Part shown: one piece after another, positions 1 to 10,774 of the stretch
Layout: every line of letters starts with the position of its first letter
Position numbering within the stretch: the first letter of the stretch is position 1
DNA from: Sacculina carcini
Lineage: Eukaryota; Arthropoda; Thecostraca; Sacculinidae
DNA length: 64,000 nt
Direction of reading: 5' to 3'
Assembly (NCBI GenBank): GCA_916048095.2
Contig: OU696596.1
Span: 3,281,195-3,345,194 of the forward strand
Position numbers and translations under genes: made by a program
The notes under the pieces: model-generated
Told to the model about the DNA's origin: nothing
The model's database searches: none
The model's input: only the letters and a program-made list of their open reading frames with translations

Positions 1-935
1 TCCTTCGACAAATTGTCCTCCTCTCTGTCACTACTTGTCTCGTTGACCAAAATGAGATTCATTGCGTTAGGAACCATCCTCGTCAATTGAACCAAGAAGG
101 ATCCGCTCAAGTCGGACAAGGAGATGAAGTTTTGGGACTTTTTGGAGCAGAAAATCAATCAGAAGAACCAGATTATTTTTGTCAAGTGGAACGACAGCAG
201 CTTTGTTTACATGGCGACGAACCACTCTAAATCACGCCCTACAGTGAAGGCGTTGCGGTAAAGCCGCGCAAAGAAGAAGGTGAAGGTTGGCAAATATGCT
301 GTTATTTCCCAGGTTCGTTTGGTCCCGCTTCAGTCCCGGGTCTCTTTTCTCTATGTTCGGTTATGCATGATCAGGTAAGTTGGGAAAGTGAAAGAGAACC
401 GTACTGAAGCATGACCAAATATGCCTGGGGTGCATATATCCTAATTCAAACGTCCTTAGCTCCGTGGAGGTCGACATGCTTCGCTTCATCTCCAAATACA
501 ACTGTAACATGCGGTCGTGGACCACCATGATTGGATGATGCCGCACTTTATGATTGAGATCGAAGATAAACATATACTTCTCTCTTCTGATGGGGGCAAT
601 CCAGATGACCTTGGTGAATGCCTGGTTAATCCACAAGAAACATGGTTGAGAAGCCGGAAGAGGCTTCGGGCCTCGACTTCACGCGCGAGGTGGCGGTCTC
701 GTATATGAAGATCACCAATGGCAAGGACTAAATTACCTAACGGGCCCAGATCGCTTCTCGCGTTGGACTGGCAGCGCAGCCTCCGCTGGACTCCAGCTTC
801 GACGGCATCGGCCATATTCCCCTCGTGCGTGAACAACAATGTCAATGTCAGGGACCCGGTTGCAAGTCGAGCCCGCTGCCCTACTACGGAAAGTGTGCAA
901 ACACTACGCTGTGCAGGCAGTATTTCAATCCCTAG
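1..935 (+). pseudogene. piggyBac transposase, C-terminal half, degenerate
   Basis: Reading from about 100, the translation contains IFVKWNDSSFVYMATNHS followed by a basic stretch, matching the piggyBac segment around 'VKWNDNKxVxxxSNxxG'. At about 645-710 another piece reads LDFTREVAVSYMKI, like the conserved segment near the end of the DDE domain. From 798 the frame reads FDGIGHIPLVREQQCQCQ, then a Cys-rich tail (CKSS...YYGKC...TTLC) and a stop at 933-935. This is the typical C-terminal zinc-binding domain that helps the transposase bind its ends. The frame is broken by stops (for example the TAA after ALR near 259) and shifts, so it is not functional. The N-terminal half would lie left of the window. 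Confidence 0.8.
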
Positions 936-1358
936 CATACGACATGAATAATTACCGACAAACAGCTCGAAAAAGTCCATTCCGTGTTCCAATACGTAAC
1001 ATCTGGACTTGGATTGAAACTATTGTATATACTCGAAGGCATTAAGGGCGCCAGGACTTTTCCGGTAGGGGACTGAGAGGGGCTAAGGAAAAAGATGCGG
1101 GGGCTTTGGGAAACATGAATAACTACTCTCGAAATGTTCATGGTCAGGATTTTTGGTGTGCTCAAGAGGGTTGGTATATTTTGGGGAATTTCAGCCCCTC
1201 CAAGTCCCCCCTTGGCACCGCTGCTGCGCGAAATTCTTGAAAAAACCGACAGAAACACATATTTTTATTTTTAGACTAGTTATTCTTATTTTTGTGTTAA
1301 ATTTCGTGCGGTGAACCTATTTCCTCTAAAACATTGTGTTGGTGCCATTATAAGCGTA

Positions 1359-1734
1359 AGCCGGCAGTGATCTATTTTTAGATCACTGAATGTAAATCGC
1401 TCCTATACAGAAGTTATAATTATTAGAGCATTGAAATTTGTTGTGAAGCAGCATGAGGTAATAGATATATTATTAAAATTTATTATTTTCCTACTCGAGT
1501 TCGTGTGTCTATGCTGTGGGTCAACAAAGAGAACCACAGAAAAAAGGGTAAAAATGGTCTAATTCAATGCTCTATTAGGACAAGTTAAAAAATCCAAAGT
1601 AAATATTTAAAATAAAATATCATAAGTAAAAGGTCCAAATACTAGAACAAATAAAATATATTCATCATATCAAAAAACGATTCTGAGAAAAAAATAGTTG
1701 AAATTGGTGATCTATTTTTAGATCACTGCCGGCT
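1359..1734. repeat. Subterminal inverted repeats of the piggyBac element
   Basis: AGCCGGCAGTGATC at 1359-1372 is followed by TATTTTTAGATCAC. The same block is inverted at 1707-1734, so two arms of about 28 bp face each other across 320 bp. Each arm also contains its own palindrome (GTGATCTA, spacer, TAGATCAC). The right arm runs into the element terminus. piggyBac elements commonly carry internal inverted repeats used as transposase binding sites, and this matches that layout. Confidence 0.7.
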
Positions 1735-1740
1735 AATGGG

Positions 1741-1744
1741 TTAA
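1741..1744. other. TTAA target site at the piggyBac right end
   Basis: TTAA abuts the terminal GGG of the element. The uninterrupted composite repeat elsewhere in the window carries the same TTAA at the same place, which identifies the pre-insertion target. Confidence 0.8.
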
Positions 1745-2410
1745 CCTTCGTATTGATTGCAATTTATTCTTCACATTTCCAATGTATCATTGCGGTAATA
1801 TGAATGAATAGCGTATAACGAATGGCTCCAGCTTGTTATCTTCATTCAATCAGCTAAAGACAAATGAATTGTCTGCTATTGAAAGTATGAATAGTTAAAG
1901 ACTTGCTATTATTTTGAGTTGATTTAATAGAATTGCAATTATTATCCCTACCGGTCATATACTATCATTATTATTATCAAAGCCGACGCGAGGTCTTAAA
2001 TAGCGCCATTATTAAATAGAGGTCTGACATTGGTAAAATGAATCCACGAGCAGCCCCTCGGTATCCTGGGGAATCGCGGTAATTTTATGCGCTATTTTAT
2101 GATAAATTTCAATATCATGCGCGAGTTAACGGTGCCCCTCAATACTCGGCCTCCTTCCGGCTGGGGGGCGAAGAATGTTGTTGCTACAGCTCTGATTATT
2201 ATATATATTATGCCCTATTGTGTTGCAATAGATGTGAAATAGACAGGTGATAAGAGAGAAATAAATGATAGTGTGTTACTACCTTGCTTTTTCCCCGCTG
2301 TAAAATAATATCACCGAAACGTTATAACATGAAATCGGTAATCAATTGGTATTCCATCATTAATTTGAAATATTAATTTGATTCAATGCCACCTTTGTAT
2401 CTATATGTTA
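1745..2410. repeat. Composite interspersed repeat, copy 1 (cut by piggyBac)
   Basis: Contains the ordered landmarks shared by all copies: ccttcgtattgattgc, taccggtcatatactatc, cgacgcgaggtcttaaatag, gtgcccctcaatactcggcc, acagctctgattatta and ccgaaacgttataacatg. No coding potential is visible and its class is unknown. Other copies lie at about 13940-15035, 15575-17294, 22507-25330 (interrupted), 26165-26720, 28117-28760, 29593-30175 and 32766-33099. Confidence 0.75.
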
Positions 2411-3235
2411 ATCACACTTGTTTATCAGATTCGGTGTGTGAGATTTCAATATTCAGTATCAGTGTGTGAAATTGTGTTTGAGTGTGTCAGCGTCTTATTG
2501 TGTCTATGTGATCGTGTATGGTTTAACTGTGTATGGCGTGCGAGAGTGTGTGAGCGACTGTGTGTAGTTGTTTCGGCGTGTGTGTGTGTATGCGTTTAGT
2601 GAAGTGCGCATGCCCCGCGGCGGCGAACGAGTGACCGGCTCGCCGCTGATTGGTTGCGAGCCGGTCAGTCGCTCGCCGCTGATTGGTTCTTGCGGTGGGT
2701 GAGGACTGTGCGTGTGTGTGTATGTGTCCGTGTGTGCTACCGTGTGTCACGGTGTGAGCTAAGAGTCGTGTTTGAGGTGTTGTCGGCGTGTGACATTTTG
2801 TAGGCGTGCATGGGGCAGTGATGCCCACGCGCGCCTGTCTGAATATACCCAAGATTTTTTCGTTTAGTTTACAATTACGCCCTATTGTGTTGCAGTAGAT
2901 GTGAAATAGACAGCTGATATGAGATAAATAAATGATAGTGTGTTACGTGTCAATTCCCCAGGTGTAAAATAATGTAAGCGATACGTTATAACATGAAATC
3001 GGTAATCAATTTGTAATTACATTATTAATTTGAAATATTATTTTGATTCAATGACACATTTGTATCGATGTGTTAATCACACTTGTTTATCGTATGCATC
3101 TGCCTCGTTTGTTCTTTAGTTAAGCTCATGGGGTGCACTGCCTTAAGAGTCATATCCCATTGCAACAAGTATATTGAAACGGCCAGTAGATAGAAGATAA
3201 GAACAATAAACGACTATCGTTGGTTCTTATCCCAC
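2411..3235. repeat. GT-rich segment with CCAAT-type motifs, then second half of the composite repeat
   Basis: 2440-2760 is rich in GTGTGT and contains two inverted CCAAT boxes (gctgattggtt, near 2645 and 2680) set in the phrase gagccggtca..ctcgccgctg. The same phrase stands at about 25345, 28775 and, in front of LINE-A and LINE-C, at 4940 and 34030. From about 2873 the 'cgccctattgtgttgca' part of the composite repeat recurs. No gene seen. Confidence 0.6.
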
Positions 3236-4050
3236 ATGACTATAGCAGTGTCCTCATGTTGTGGCAAAACAGCACAGGACGCTGAGGTCCTGATAAGTGT
3301 TGCTGCCCAGGCACATGCTGGCAAAATATCGTCATACGCGGATAGAATAACGTATGCCCAGCACTTGACGACGAAGCGCCAGTGTAGCCTTATCAGTAGT
3401 GTGACCTTTTGGCGTGCTAAAAATTAAGAAAAATTGCGCTAAAAAATCCTAAAAGTTGCGCAAAAAATTGCACTTGTAAACTTTGCAGAAAATTTGCAAA
3501 AACCTGTAAAAGGGTAGTGAAGTCATTTGATAATGAAAAACATATTTGTGAGAAAAAGTTGTACTTTTTGCATTCCATAACTATTACTACAATAAGTTTT
3601 ATCATTGGCGGTTGTGCTAGGATTGCATGCTTCATGAGCTTCAACTGTCATCTCACTGGCTGCAATGGTAACATTTGGATGCGCTGAACATCGCAAATAG
3701 TTGCGCTAATTTTTTGAGCTCATTGTTATGCTAAAATATCGCTAATTTTAAGTAACAGGGTAATAATATTTAAACACTGAAATCACGCATTAGAAAATAT
3801 AGATATATAGAAAATATGGGAAGTGAAATGAAATATAAAAATTCTTAGGGTCGCACCTGCTTTTAGAGAACAAAAACATTGAAGTAGGCATTAATATGAA
3901 ACTGCACCATTTTGCCTGATGAAAGAGTCTTTGCTGTTATCAATATCTATCTATATCTATCTATATACGCTTGTTTGTAATAAGAAAATTGTGCATTATA
4001 TGTTTATCCAACAATTATTGCTTGAATGAGATAACATATTTATTAACTGC
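3236..4050. other. AT-rich stretch without recognised genes
   Basis: I see no convincing gene, RNA or element boundary here. There is a short (TATC) run near 3943-3965 and a run of variants of gcgctaaaaa near 3426-3480. Confidence 0.5.
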
Positions 4051-4920
4051 AATGATGTACGTATGTGGGCAGGAAAATTAAGGCACTGCTCAGCGAGTCA
4101 AAATGCACAAGTATTCCGGCTACAAGTTTTAAATGTCCGTCACTGCTTATCGGTGATATCTACTTGTCTTACTAATAAGCCACGCGTTTAAACCAACATC
4201 TACACTACCGACTGTTACCACCACTACAAGTTATAATTGACGGTCACTGATAGTGATATTGAGTAGATGAGTAGACAAGTAGATGAGTGTTGTGCAAAAA
4301 TTTGTGATACAAGTTATAATAGTGATCCAGTATAATTATCAATATTCGGATCTGTGAAATTATATTAACAAAATTGTATATTCAATAGCATTGAGCATTG
4401 AGCATTGAGTATTCATGAGCAATAAATTACTATTCAAAATATGCTACTAGTTGTCAGTTGAGAGCAGCGCATTTCTAGGCGAGTCTTGTCAATTTTTCCT
4501 GCTGACAACCAATGTCCTCTCTGTACAAACCTCATGTGGTCTCATATACGCTTTGATTATTATCATTATAAAAAATTACAGGCAAGCTCAGTAGAAAGAG
4601 ATGAGTGCAAGCACTATTATCACCATGCAGAGGCTTCATGTACCGTAAACTGACCAAAATATACAGATAGTTTGAGAAAAACGAGTTTAGTTAATGTGTG
4701 AACCCATGCACAACCCAAGCGAAACGCATAAATCAGAGCAGATGCATTGTCGACAAATTGGCAAATTCGGCGACTAAAATGGCTTGCCCACTGTTTTCAC
4801 TCGCTTGGCTACACATCCCACAAGATTTAAAGTAACATCTGTTCGACGGCTAACTTCTTGTTAGCCAACGAGCATTTAGTAACACTTGCACCAACTCCAA
4901 CACTAGCTCGCACTGTATCT
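4051..4920. repeat. Two interspersed repeat blocks shared with 52.1 kb and 42.0 kb
   Basis: About 4051-4370 (gtatgtgggcaggaaaatta...) matches 52140-52450 closely. About 4430-4920 (ctagttgtcagttgagagcagcgc...) matches 42055-42530. Both matches are read by eye and include small indels. No coding content is seen, and these are likely old transposon or repeat copies. Confidence 0.65.
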
Positions 4921-4939
4921 AGGTGGCGTTGATTGAATT

Positions 4940-5439
4940 CGAGCCGGTCACTCGCCCGCCGCTGATTGGTTGTGGCGGTGGCGTGAGGCCTATGCGTGTG
5001 TGTGTGTGTTGTGTGTGTGTGTGTGTGTGTGTGTTCACTCTTGTTTGAGAGCTTGTCCTGTGCGGATGTGTTTTTGTGTCGCTCCGGCTATTTGCGTTTT
5101 CGTGGTGATTTGTGCTGCTGATAGTGGTTGAGGTTTTCGCGGCTAGGTGCTAAATTCTGTGCCTGGTCCGACCATCCGTGTGTGTGTGTGTGCGTGGCGC
5201 GTCCCCCCTTGTTGGGGACGGCCCCTCAGCGCTCGATCTGTGCGTTTGTGTGCGCGTGTGCCTGTGTGTGTGTATGTGTGCGCGTGTGTGTGTATATGTG
5301 CGCGTGTGTCTGTGTGTGAGATCGTGTGTTCGTGTGCGTGTTTACCTGTGTTTGTGCGTGTGTCTGTGTGCGCGTGTGTCTGTGAGTGCGTGTGTGTCTG
5401 TTTGTGAGATCGTGTGCTTGTGATCTTATCGTGTCCATC
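4940..5439 (+). promoter_or_regulatory. Probable LINE-A 5' UTR / internal promoter region
   Basis: gagccggtca, ctcgcccgcc and gctgattggttg (inverted CCAAT at 4961-4970) are followed by long GT-rich stretches leading to the ORF1 start. The same arrangement precedes LINE-C ORF1 at 34027-34457. Conservation of the segment in both copies and its place before ORF1 suggest a promoter-bearing 5' UTR. Promoter activity is inferred only. Confidence 0.45.
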
Positions 5440-6728
5440 ATGGCCGCGATCACCAAGCCTGCCGGGCTTCAACCGTCCCGCGCTGCATCCCCTCCTGACG
5501 GCTCAATTTGTACGACGTGCAAAATGGTCGTGACTGCTTGTGCGTTGTTTTGTTCTCAATGCAAAAAACATGTGCATGTGAGATGCAGCCGTATGCCCAA
5601 GTATATGGCCATGAATTTCTTCACCACCAGGGCTTCCTTCACGTGTGAAAGTTGCACTCTCGCTCGTGACTCCAACACTGCAGAAATGGAGGAGTGGCTG
5701 GACAGCCTTGTCGGCATAACAACCGCCGACAAAAAAACCATGGTGGACATGACCCAATCGTCACCGACTGAAAGCCAATCCCTGGTGCAGCTGACTAAGA
5801 CCGTCAGCGAAATCAAGGCTCAGCTACAACGGATGACTTGCCCCAAGCCTCCGCTGATGTCACCACCGCCACTGATACAGACTCGGCCACTGATGCCGAC
5901 TCCGCCACTGATGCCAACTCCGCCACTGATGTCGACTCCGCCACTGCTGCCAACTCCGCCAACGCCTGTTCAACATCCGCGTTCCTACGCGCAGGCGGTG
6001 TCACGAGAGATCATTGTGCACTCACATGATCAAGCTCCAGTGGACAAAAAGCGTATCTCAGAGGCGCTGAAATCTGTTCCAGTGGTCAAGATGACAAAAA
6101 CCAAGCGTGGTGCTGTCAAAATCAGTCTTCCAGACTCAAAATCTGCAGACTGTGCAATGTTGGCGATGAAGAGCGACACACAGCTCAACGCCTCCTGTCG
6201 TGGCAAGATCATGCCTAAACTGACCATTACATCGGTCAGTTCTGACATCTCTGACGAGGACATCCACGACTGTGTGTGCCGCAAAAATGATGGAGTCAAG
6301 ACGACAATCAAGCACTCCTCTGACTTCAAGGTGCTTTTCTCAAAGAAGTCTGCAAGCCACTCAAAGACAGTTGTTGCTGCCGTCTCTCCTGCCATCCGTG
6401 AAATCGTGATGAAGTCAGGATACCTGGGTGACCGACGGTGCGTGGTGCACGATCGTTACTGGGTCAATCGCTGTGCCAAGTGCCAGCGTCACGGTCACAT
6501 GGCTATCAAGTGTCAGGCCCGAGAGAACACCTGTGGCTGGTGTGCAGGCAGCACGTCACTAAATCTTGTTCTCTGAAAGTTGCCAGCAAATGCGTCAACT
6601 GTTCGCGAGCTGGTCGTAGCAACGCCAGCCACTCTTCGTTTGACCCCTCGTGTCCCTGCTTAATCTTGGCGAGAACTCGAGTTATATACCGCACCAAGAC
6701 CAGCGAAGACTGCCGTCCGGGAAACTAG
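5440..6728 (+). pseudogene. LINE-A ORF1: PHD-finger, Pro-repeat, CCHC RNA-binding protein (frameshifted)
   Basis: I chose ATG 5440 because it aligns with the ORF1 start of LINE-C; the 18 upstream in-frame codons are GT-repeat translation. Residues 24-72 form a C4HC3 PHD-like finger (C24, C27, C38, C41, H46, C49, C69, C72). A Pro-rich tandem repeat of six-residue units (PLMPTP type) follows at about 5850-5970, then an RRM/gag-like region and a CCHC knuckle (CAKCQRHGHMAIKC) near 6475. The frame ends at 6576 by a one-base shift at about 6550. The next frame continues with the remaining Cys motifs (CVNCSRAGR) to a stop at 6726-6728. ORF1 proteins of such LINEs bind the element RNA. Confidence 0.8.
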
Positions 6729-7564
6729 ACGTGAATTTTGACCAGCCAGATCCAGCCTCGTCCACCTCCAGCGTCAAAGAGCCTATTTCTCATTCTCAAT
6801 CTCGTCATGAGACCTCCGGCCTGACTGATTGTGCTCAGCAGTCGACTTCGGAAAGAGATGCTGGATCTTCAGTTCTGCTTCCTTCAATCAGCACTTCATC
6901 CGCTGATAAGTGTGTTTCTTCTCTCTCTGATTCATTTTCTATTATTTCTCGTTCTAAATCTAATAATGCAATTGGTTTATTAAATTGTGCTTTCTTGAAT
7001 TTCAGGTCTATTAGGTCTAAATTATCACTTTTTGCGTCCATCCTTCCTAAGTATGATATTTTTCTGGTTATTGAGTCATGGCTCTCTGTGGCTGAAATAT
7101 CCTCCTTTGACCGCTGTCTTCCTGCTGGCTACTCAGCTTTTCATAATTGTCGCCCTATGAATGTCTCTAATCCTACTAAATGCTCTGGCTGTGGCATTTC
7201 TTTTGTTTATAATTCTAACATCATTTATGCCTATCTATGTAGTGTAGAAATTCCTATTAAGTCATTTGAATACATATGTTGTAAAGTAATAGGTAAAACT
7301 ACTCTGCCTGTATGTATTGTCAACATTTATCGTCTTAATTCTTTCTCTTCCTCAATTTTTCTTGATGAGTTTTTTTCTCTTATAGACACACTTCTTCCAA
7401 TTTTCTCTTCTAGAATAGTGATTTGTGGTGACTTCAACCTTTGGGTTGATGCGCCCCATCTCAAGTCCTGTTCTTCTATGTTTTTACAATTAATCGATTC
7501 ATTAGGTCTTCGTAACCATATATGCTGCCCTACTCATGTACACGGTCACACATGGACTTTATGA
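6650..7564 (+). pseudogene. LINE-A ORF2 N-terminus: AP-like endonuclease, truncated
   Basis: The frame contains the endonuclease/exonuclease/phosphatase landmarks of LINE ORF2: LNFRSIRSK with the N-terminal Asn, VIESW with the catalytic Glu, a YNSN segment, and GDFNLWVD with the catalytic Asp/Asn pair. It overlaps the end of ORF1 in another frame, as usual for this LINE type. It stops at the deletion near 7561 (HGHTWTL then stop), so the SDH motif and reverse transcriptase are lost. The glycine triplet seen in LINE-C (SGGG) reads SGCG here, a likely decay change. Confidence 0.8.
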
Positions 7565-7735
7565 ACATGAGCACATGAGCAACAACATGAGCACTTTATG
7601 AACACAACATGAACTTTATGTTTATGAACTTCTTCCAGTCTAAAATCGATAAGATTCGCTGCTTGTTCCCTGCTGCTCTACCATTATACTCTCCGCCCTC
7701 CTCTGTTTTTCAGGGAGAATGGGAGTGTGCAGGGA
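7565..7735 (+). other. Rearranged junction and ORF2 linker fragment of LINE-A
   Basis: 7561-7620 is a patchwork of short copies of atgaacat, gagcac and tttatgaac. It joins the endonuclease end to a fragment (7615-7730) that matches 37086-37175 of LINE-C. The repeated short words suggest slippage or template switching during formation of the deletion. Confidence 0.6.
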
Positions 7736-7839
7736 AGAGTGCAAGCACAATTACCACCCTAAGGCGGCCCCATGTACCGGAAGCGCCCAAAAGATTCAGA
7801 GATAAAGAGAGTTCGATAATAAAAAAGTCTAGAAAGAGA

Positions 7840-8850
7840 GTTGGAAAGAGAATCTATATATATAAAAGAGATCCTCTGTCTGTCTGTCTGTCTGTCTGTT
7901 TGTATGTCCCACCCTCCTTGGTGCATTTTCAGCAAGCTGCTACTCGGTAACCACTTGGTGAACCCGCCAACAACTTATACCATTACGTTGGAAATTTTTT
8001 TGTCTACACGATAAGATAAATTTAAAATTTAAACAATAAACCCAAAAAAAGTTATCGCGGTGAAAAGACAAAATGAACCCTGAAAAATGCGAAAATTGTG
8101 GTCAATGCTCCGCCATCTACTCCTCATAAACCAGAAATGGTACAGCTATAAAGATTATACCACTGTGTAGGAAATATTCTGTTCTACTAGGTAGGCTATA
8201 ATTCATATCCAAAAATTAAATATAAAATATGTAAAAATGACAAAATTTCAGTCTACATTCAAAATTATATTTAAGCTCGACGCGTCCGATTTTCTGTACT
8301 TTTTTCTCTATTTCTCAGCAACTAACTATGACACATCTAAAAAAATAATACCATCATGCTTGGAATTTTGTTTTCTACAGTACGGTATAATTTTTAATTT
8401 TCCAAAGTGTATTAAAAAAATGTTACGGCGGTGTGAAGTCAAAATGACAAATTCAAAAAGGCAAAATTAGCACTGAAAAACGCGAATATTTTGGTCAATA
8501 TTCCCCTATCTATTCTTCATAAACCAGCAGAGTTACAGCTATAAAAATTATACTATTGTGTAGAAAATTTTGTGTTATACAAGAAAAGTTATAATTTATA
8601 CCCACAAATGATACAAGAAACGTGTAAAATTGGCAAAATTCTCAAATACATCCAAAATTGCACTTGAACACCGGGCGACTGAAATTTATTCATTTTTTTA
8701 CGTATTTCTCAGTAACTAACTGTCACACGTTAAAACAAAATATACCCTCGTGCTAGAAATTTTGTTTTCTACAATACGGTATAATTTTTAATTTTCCAAA
8801 GGGTATCTGAAGGAAATTACGCCGGTGTAAAGTCAAAATGTCATGTTGCC
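7840..8850. repeat. AT-rich interspersed repeat with tctatatatataaaag...gtctgtctgt start
   Basis: Begins near 7850 with aatctatatatataaaagag and (GTCT)n, and continues with units carrying ttttgttttctacaatacgg, aattttccaaagtgtat and gttacggcggtg. These landmarks repeat about 390 bp apart (8390, 8783). The same family fills 11766-13500 and 43570-44560. The start resembles the 5' ends of some Helitrons, but no replicase or 3' hairpin end was found, so the class is left open. Confidence 0.6.
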
Positions 8851-9019
8851 AATTTGACAGCTATTATGCGCACTTGCGATTACACATGAATATACACTGA
8901 TTTAATTTCACTGAAGTCCAATCACAATTTATAATGCATCATATTAGCTCCAAGCATGGATGGTGTGGTTTTATTGCGTACAGTATATTGAATATAAAGG
9001 CTTTATTGTCCTCAATATT

Positions 9020-10765
9020 TACACATGAATTGTTCCGCCCGACGGGCGGGTAAAATACTACTGGGAACAAAGTTAACTACTGAATTTTACTGTATAATTT
9101 AATTGGTTTAATTTCAAGTTGCATAAGCTTAAGTTGCATAAGGATATGGGTTGTAATATCATGCAATGCCAACTATATGCATATGCTGTTTTAGCGGAAG
9201 CATTAATCTGGAATTATAGAGATGACAGAAAGTTTCATTGTTTTCATAGTGTTGCACTTCTGAATTACTACACACGAAGGGCGGGTGTGAATTTGAGCAG
9301 TGTTGAGGGAAAACACTTCGTCAATAATTAAAACAAGAATTTACAAATTTACATTTTTCTGTTGGATAAGCTTTTTGCTTTTTGATTCATTATATTTTAT
9401 TTATCGTTCCGCACGACGGGCGGGTTTAAATACGAGGCTGTTCGAGGGAAAATATTGTGCCACATCTAAAATAAACACATTCATATTGAGATTTTCCTAT
9501 TGGTTAATACTTTTTATTGGTTTACTTTTTTATTTTTAAATTTGTATTCGTATTCTTTTATGAATTCAATATTTATTTTAATTTATTAATTGTTCTGCAA
9601 AACGGGAGGGTTTCCATGCTAGATGATGCTAATTTATAAAGATATTTTGTAAACATTATGATAAAAAAGTTTAGTAAATTTTCATTATTTCGTATATGAA
9701 TTTTGAATTATTCCGCACGACGGGCGGTTTAAAATATGAGGCTGGTTGAGGATAATATTTTGTGAAAATAATATAAAAATATAGAAATTTGGATTTTTAT
9801 TGGTTTACTCTTTTACTTTTTAACTCATATTCCTTTTCTCTTATGAATTGAATACAAATTTAATAGTATGAACCGTTCCGCACGACGGGCGGGTTTACAT
9901 GCTAGAACTTTCATTGTTTGTTACGTCTTTGTGTTCTGAATTATTCCGCACGACGGGCAGGTTCAAATATGAGGCGGATTGAGGGATAATATTTTGTCAA
10001 AGTAAAAACATAAATATTCACATTTACAGTTTTTATTGGTGAACGTATTTACAGGTTGAACTTTTTGCGGATCGTATTCGAGCTCTGAATTATTCCGTAC
10101 GACGGGCGAGTTTCAATATGAGGCGGGTTGAGGGATCATATTTTGTCAAAATAAACATAAAAAATGAAATTTAGAATTTTCATTTGATTAGGATATATAT
10201 GGATTTAATATAATATTTTTTAATTTGAATTTTTTTATCAATATAATATGAATTTTATTTCATGAGTTGCTCCGCACAACTGGCGGGTTTTAATGCTATA
10301 TATATAAATATATATGTCTTTCAGTGTGTATGTATGCTTGAATATGAGGTGATATAATTGCGCGGGCTCAATGGTATAGATCAGGGGCTTCAAACGTAAA
10401 CGAAGCGATGGATCATGTGTATGAAATAAAAATGTCCCGCGGGCAGCAACTATAGACAATATGACGTTCAATTTCACCGTGTAGAATGAATTAATATACA
10501 AAACTAACGGATTTGACTTCAAGATCTACAATGGATCGTGTTTGACTTATAAATTATTTCGCACGACGGGCGGGTTTAATTATGAGGCAGATTGATGGAA
10601 AATATTCTGTCAAAAAAAGAAAAAAAGATTAAACTTAGACTTTTCAATTGATTACAATTTTATGACTGTGCCCTTTTTCTTATTTAATTTTCAATTCTTT
10701 ATGGATTAAACATGAATTTCATTTTGAGAGTTGTTCCGCACAACGGGCGGGTTTTAATGATAGTA
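9020..10765. repeat. Array of GC-rich CGACGGGCGGG cores in AT-rich DNA, array 1
   Basis: About eleven copies of a core near ttccgcacgacgggcgggtt occur at about 9032, 9270, 9404, 9590, 9711, 9874, 9945, 10090, 10267, 10558 and 10730. Two unit types partly alternate: one continues aaatatgaggcggattga then gggaaaatattttgtcaa, the other continues ttttaatgctag. Spacing is 66-290 bp. The CpG-rich core is better conserved than the AT-rich spacers. Related arrays lie at 39850-41460 and 44770 plus 49555-50940. No coding content. Confidence 0.75.
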
Positions 10766-10774
10766 ATAAATAAA

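Larger units (their letters stand above)
1..1740 (+). mobile_element. piggyBac-type DNA transposon, 3' part (left end outside window)
   Basis: The first 935 bases encode a decayed piggyBac transposase C-terminal half, and the element ends at 1740 with ...GCCGGCTAATGGG followed directly by TTAA. piggyBac elements insert at TTAA and their termini begin with CCC, as the reverse complement does here (CCCATTAGCCGGCAGTGATC). The sequence right of the TTAA (ccttcgtattgattgc) is the composite repeat. Other copies of that repeat at about 14608, 17173, 24843 and 28265 read straight through as aacaTTAAccttcg, so they serve as empty sites. The left terminus is off the window. Non-coding 936-1358 and 1389-1706 hold nothing else recognised. 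Confidence 0.85.
4925..7735 (+). mobile_element. LINE-A: CR1/Jockey-like non-LTR retrotransposon, internally deleted
   Basis: A 5' region with GT-rich sequence and an inverted CCAAT motif precedes ORF1 (PHD finger plus CCHC knuckles) and the start of ORF2 (AP-type endonuclease). After the endonuclease the element jumps at about 7561-7620 to the segment just upstream of reverse transcriptase, then stops near 7735. The intact order is seen in LINE-C, where ttcttccagtctaaaatcg lies at 37090. The reverse transcriptase and 3' end are missing, so the copy cannot move on its own. Confidence 0.8.

Noticed and set aside
486..992. 168-codon minus-strand frame opposite the piggyBac remnant
   Set aside because: The plus-strand translation matches piggyBac transposase in several places, so this is an antisense shadow.
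5143..5472. Long frames of Cys/Val or His/Thr repeats on both strands
   Set aside because: They are translations of GT/CA-rich LINE 5' UTR. The same applies to 2523-2852, 25203-25566 and 39187-39635.
7850..7910. Helitron 5' end
   Set aside because: The TCTATATATATAA start and GTCT run are suggestive, but no CTRR end, 3' hairpin or Rep/helicase coding was found.
9020..10765. CRISPR array (regular cores with spacers)
   Set aside because: Spacing is irregular, spacers are related to each other, and the context is eukaryotic.
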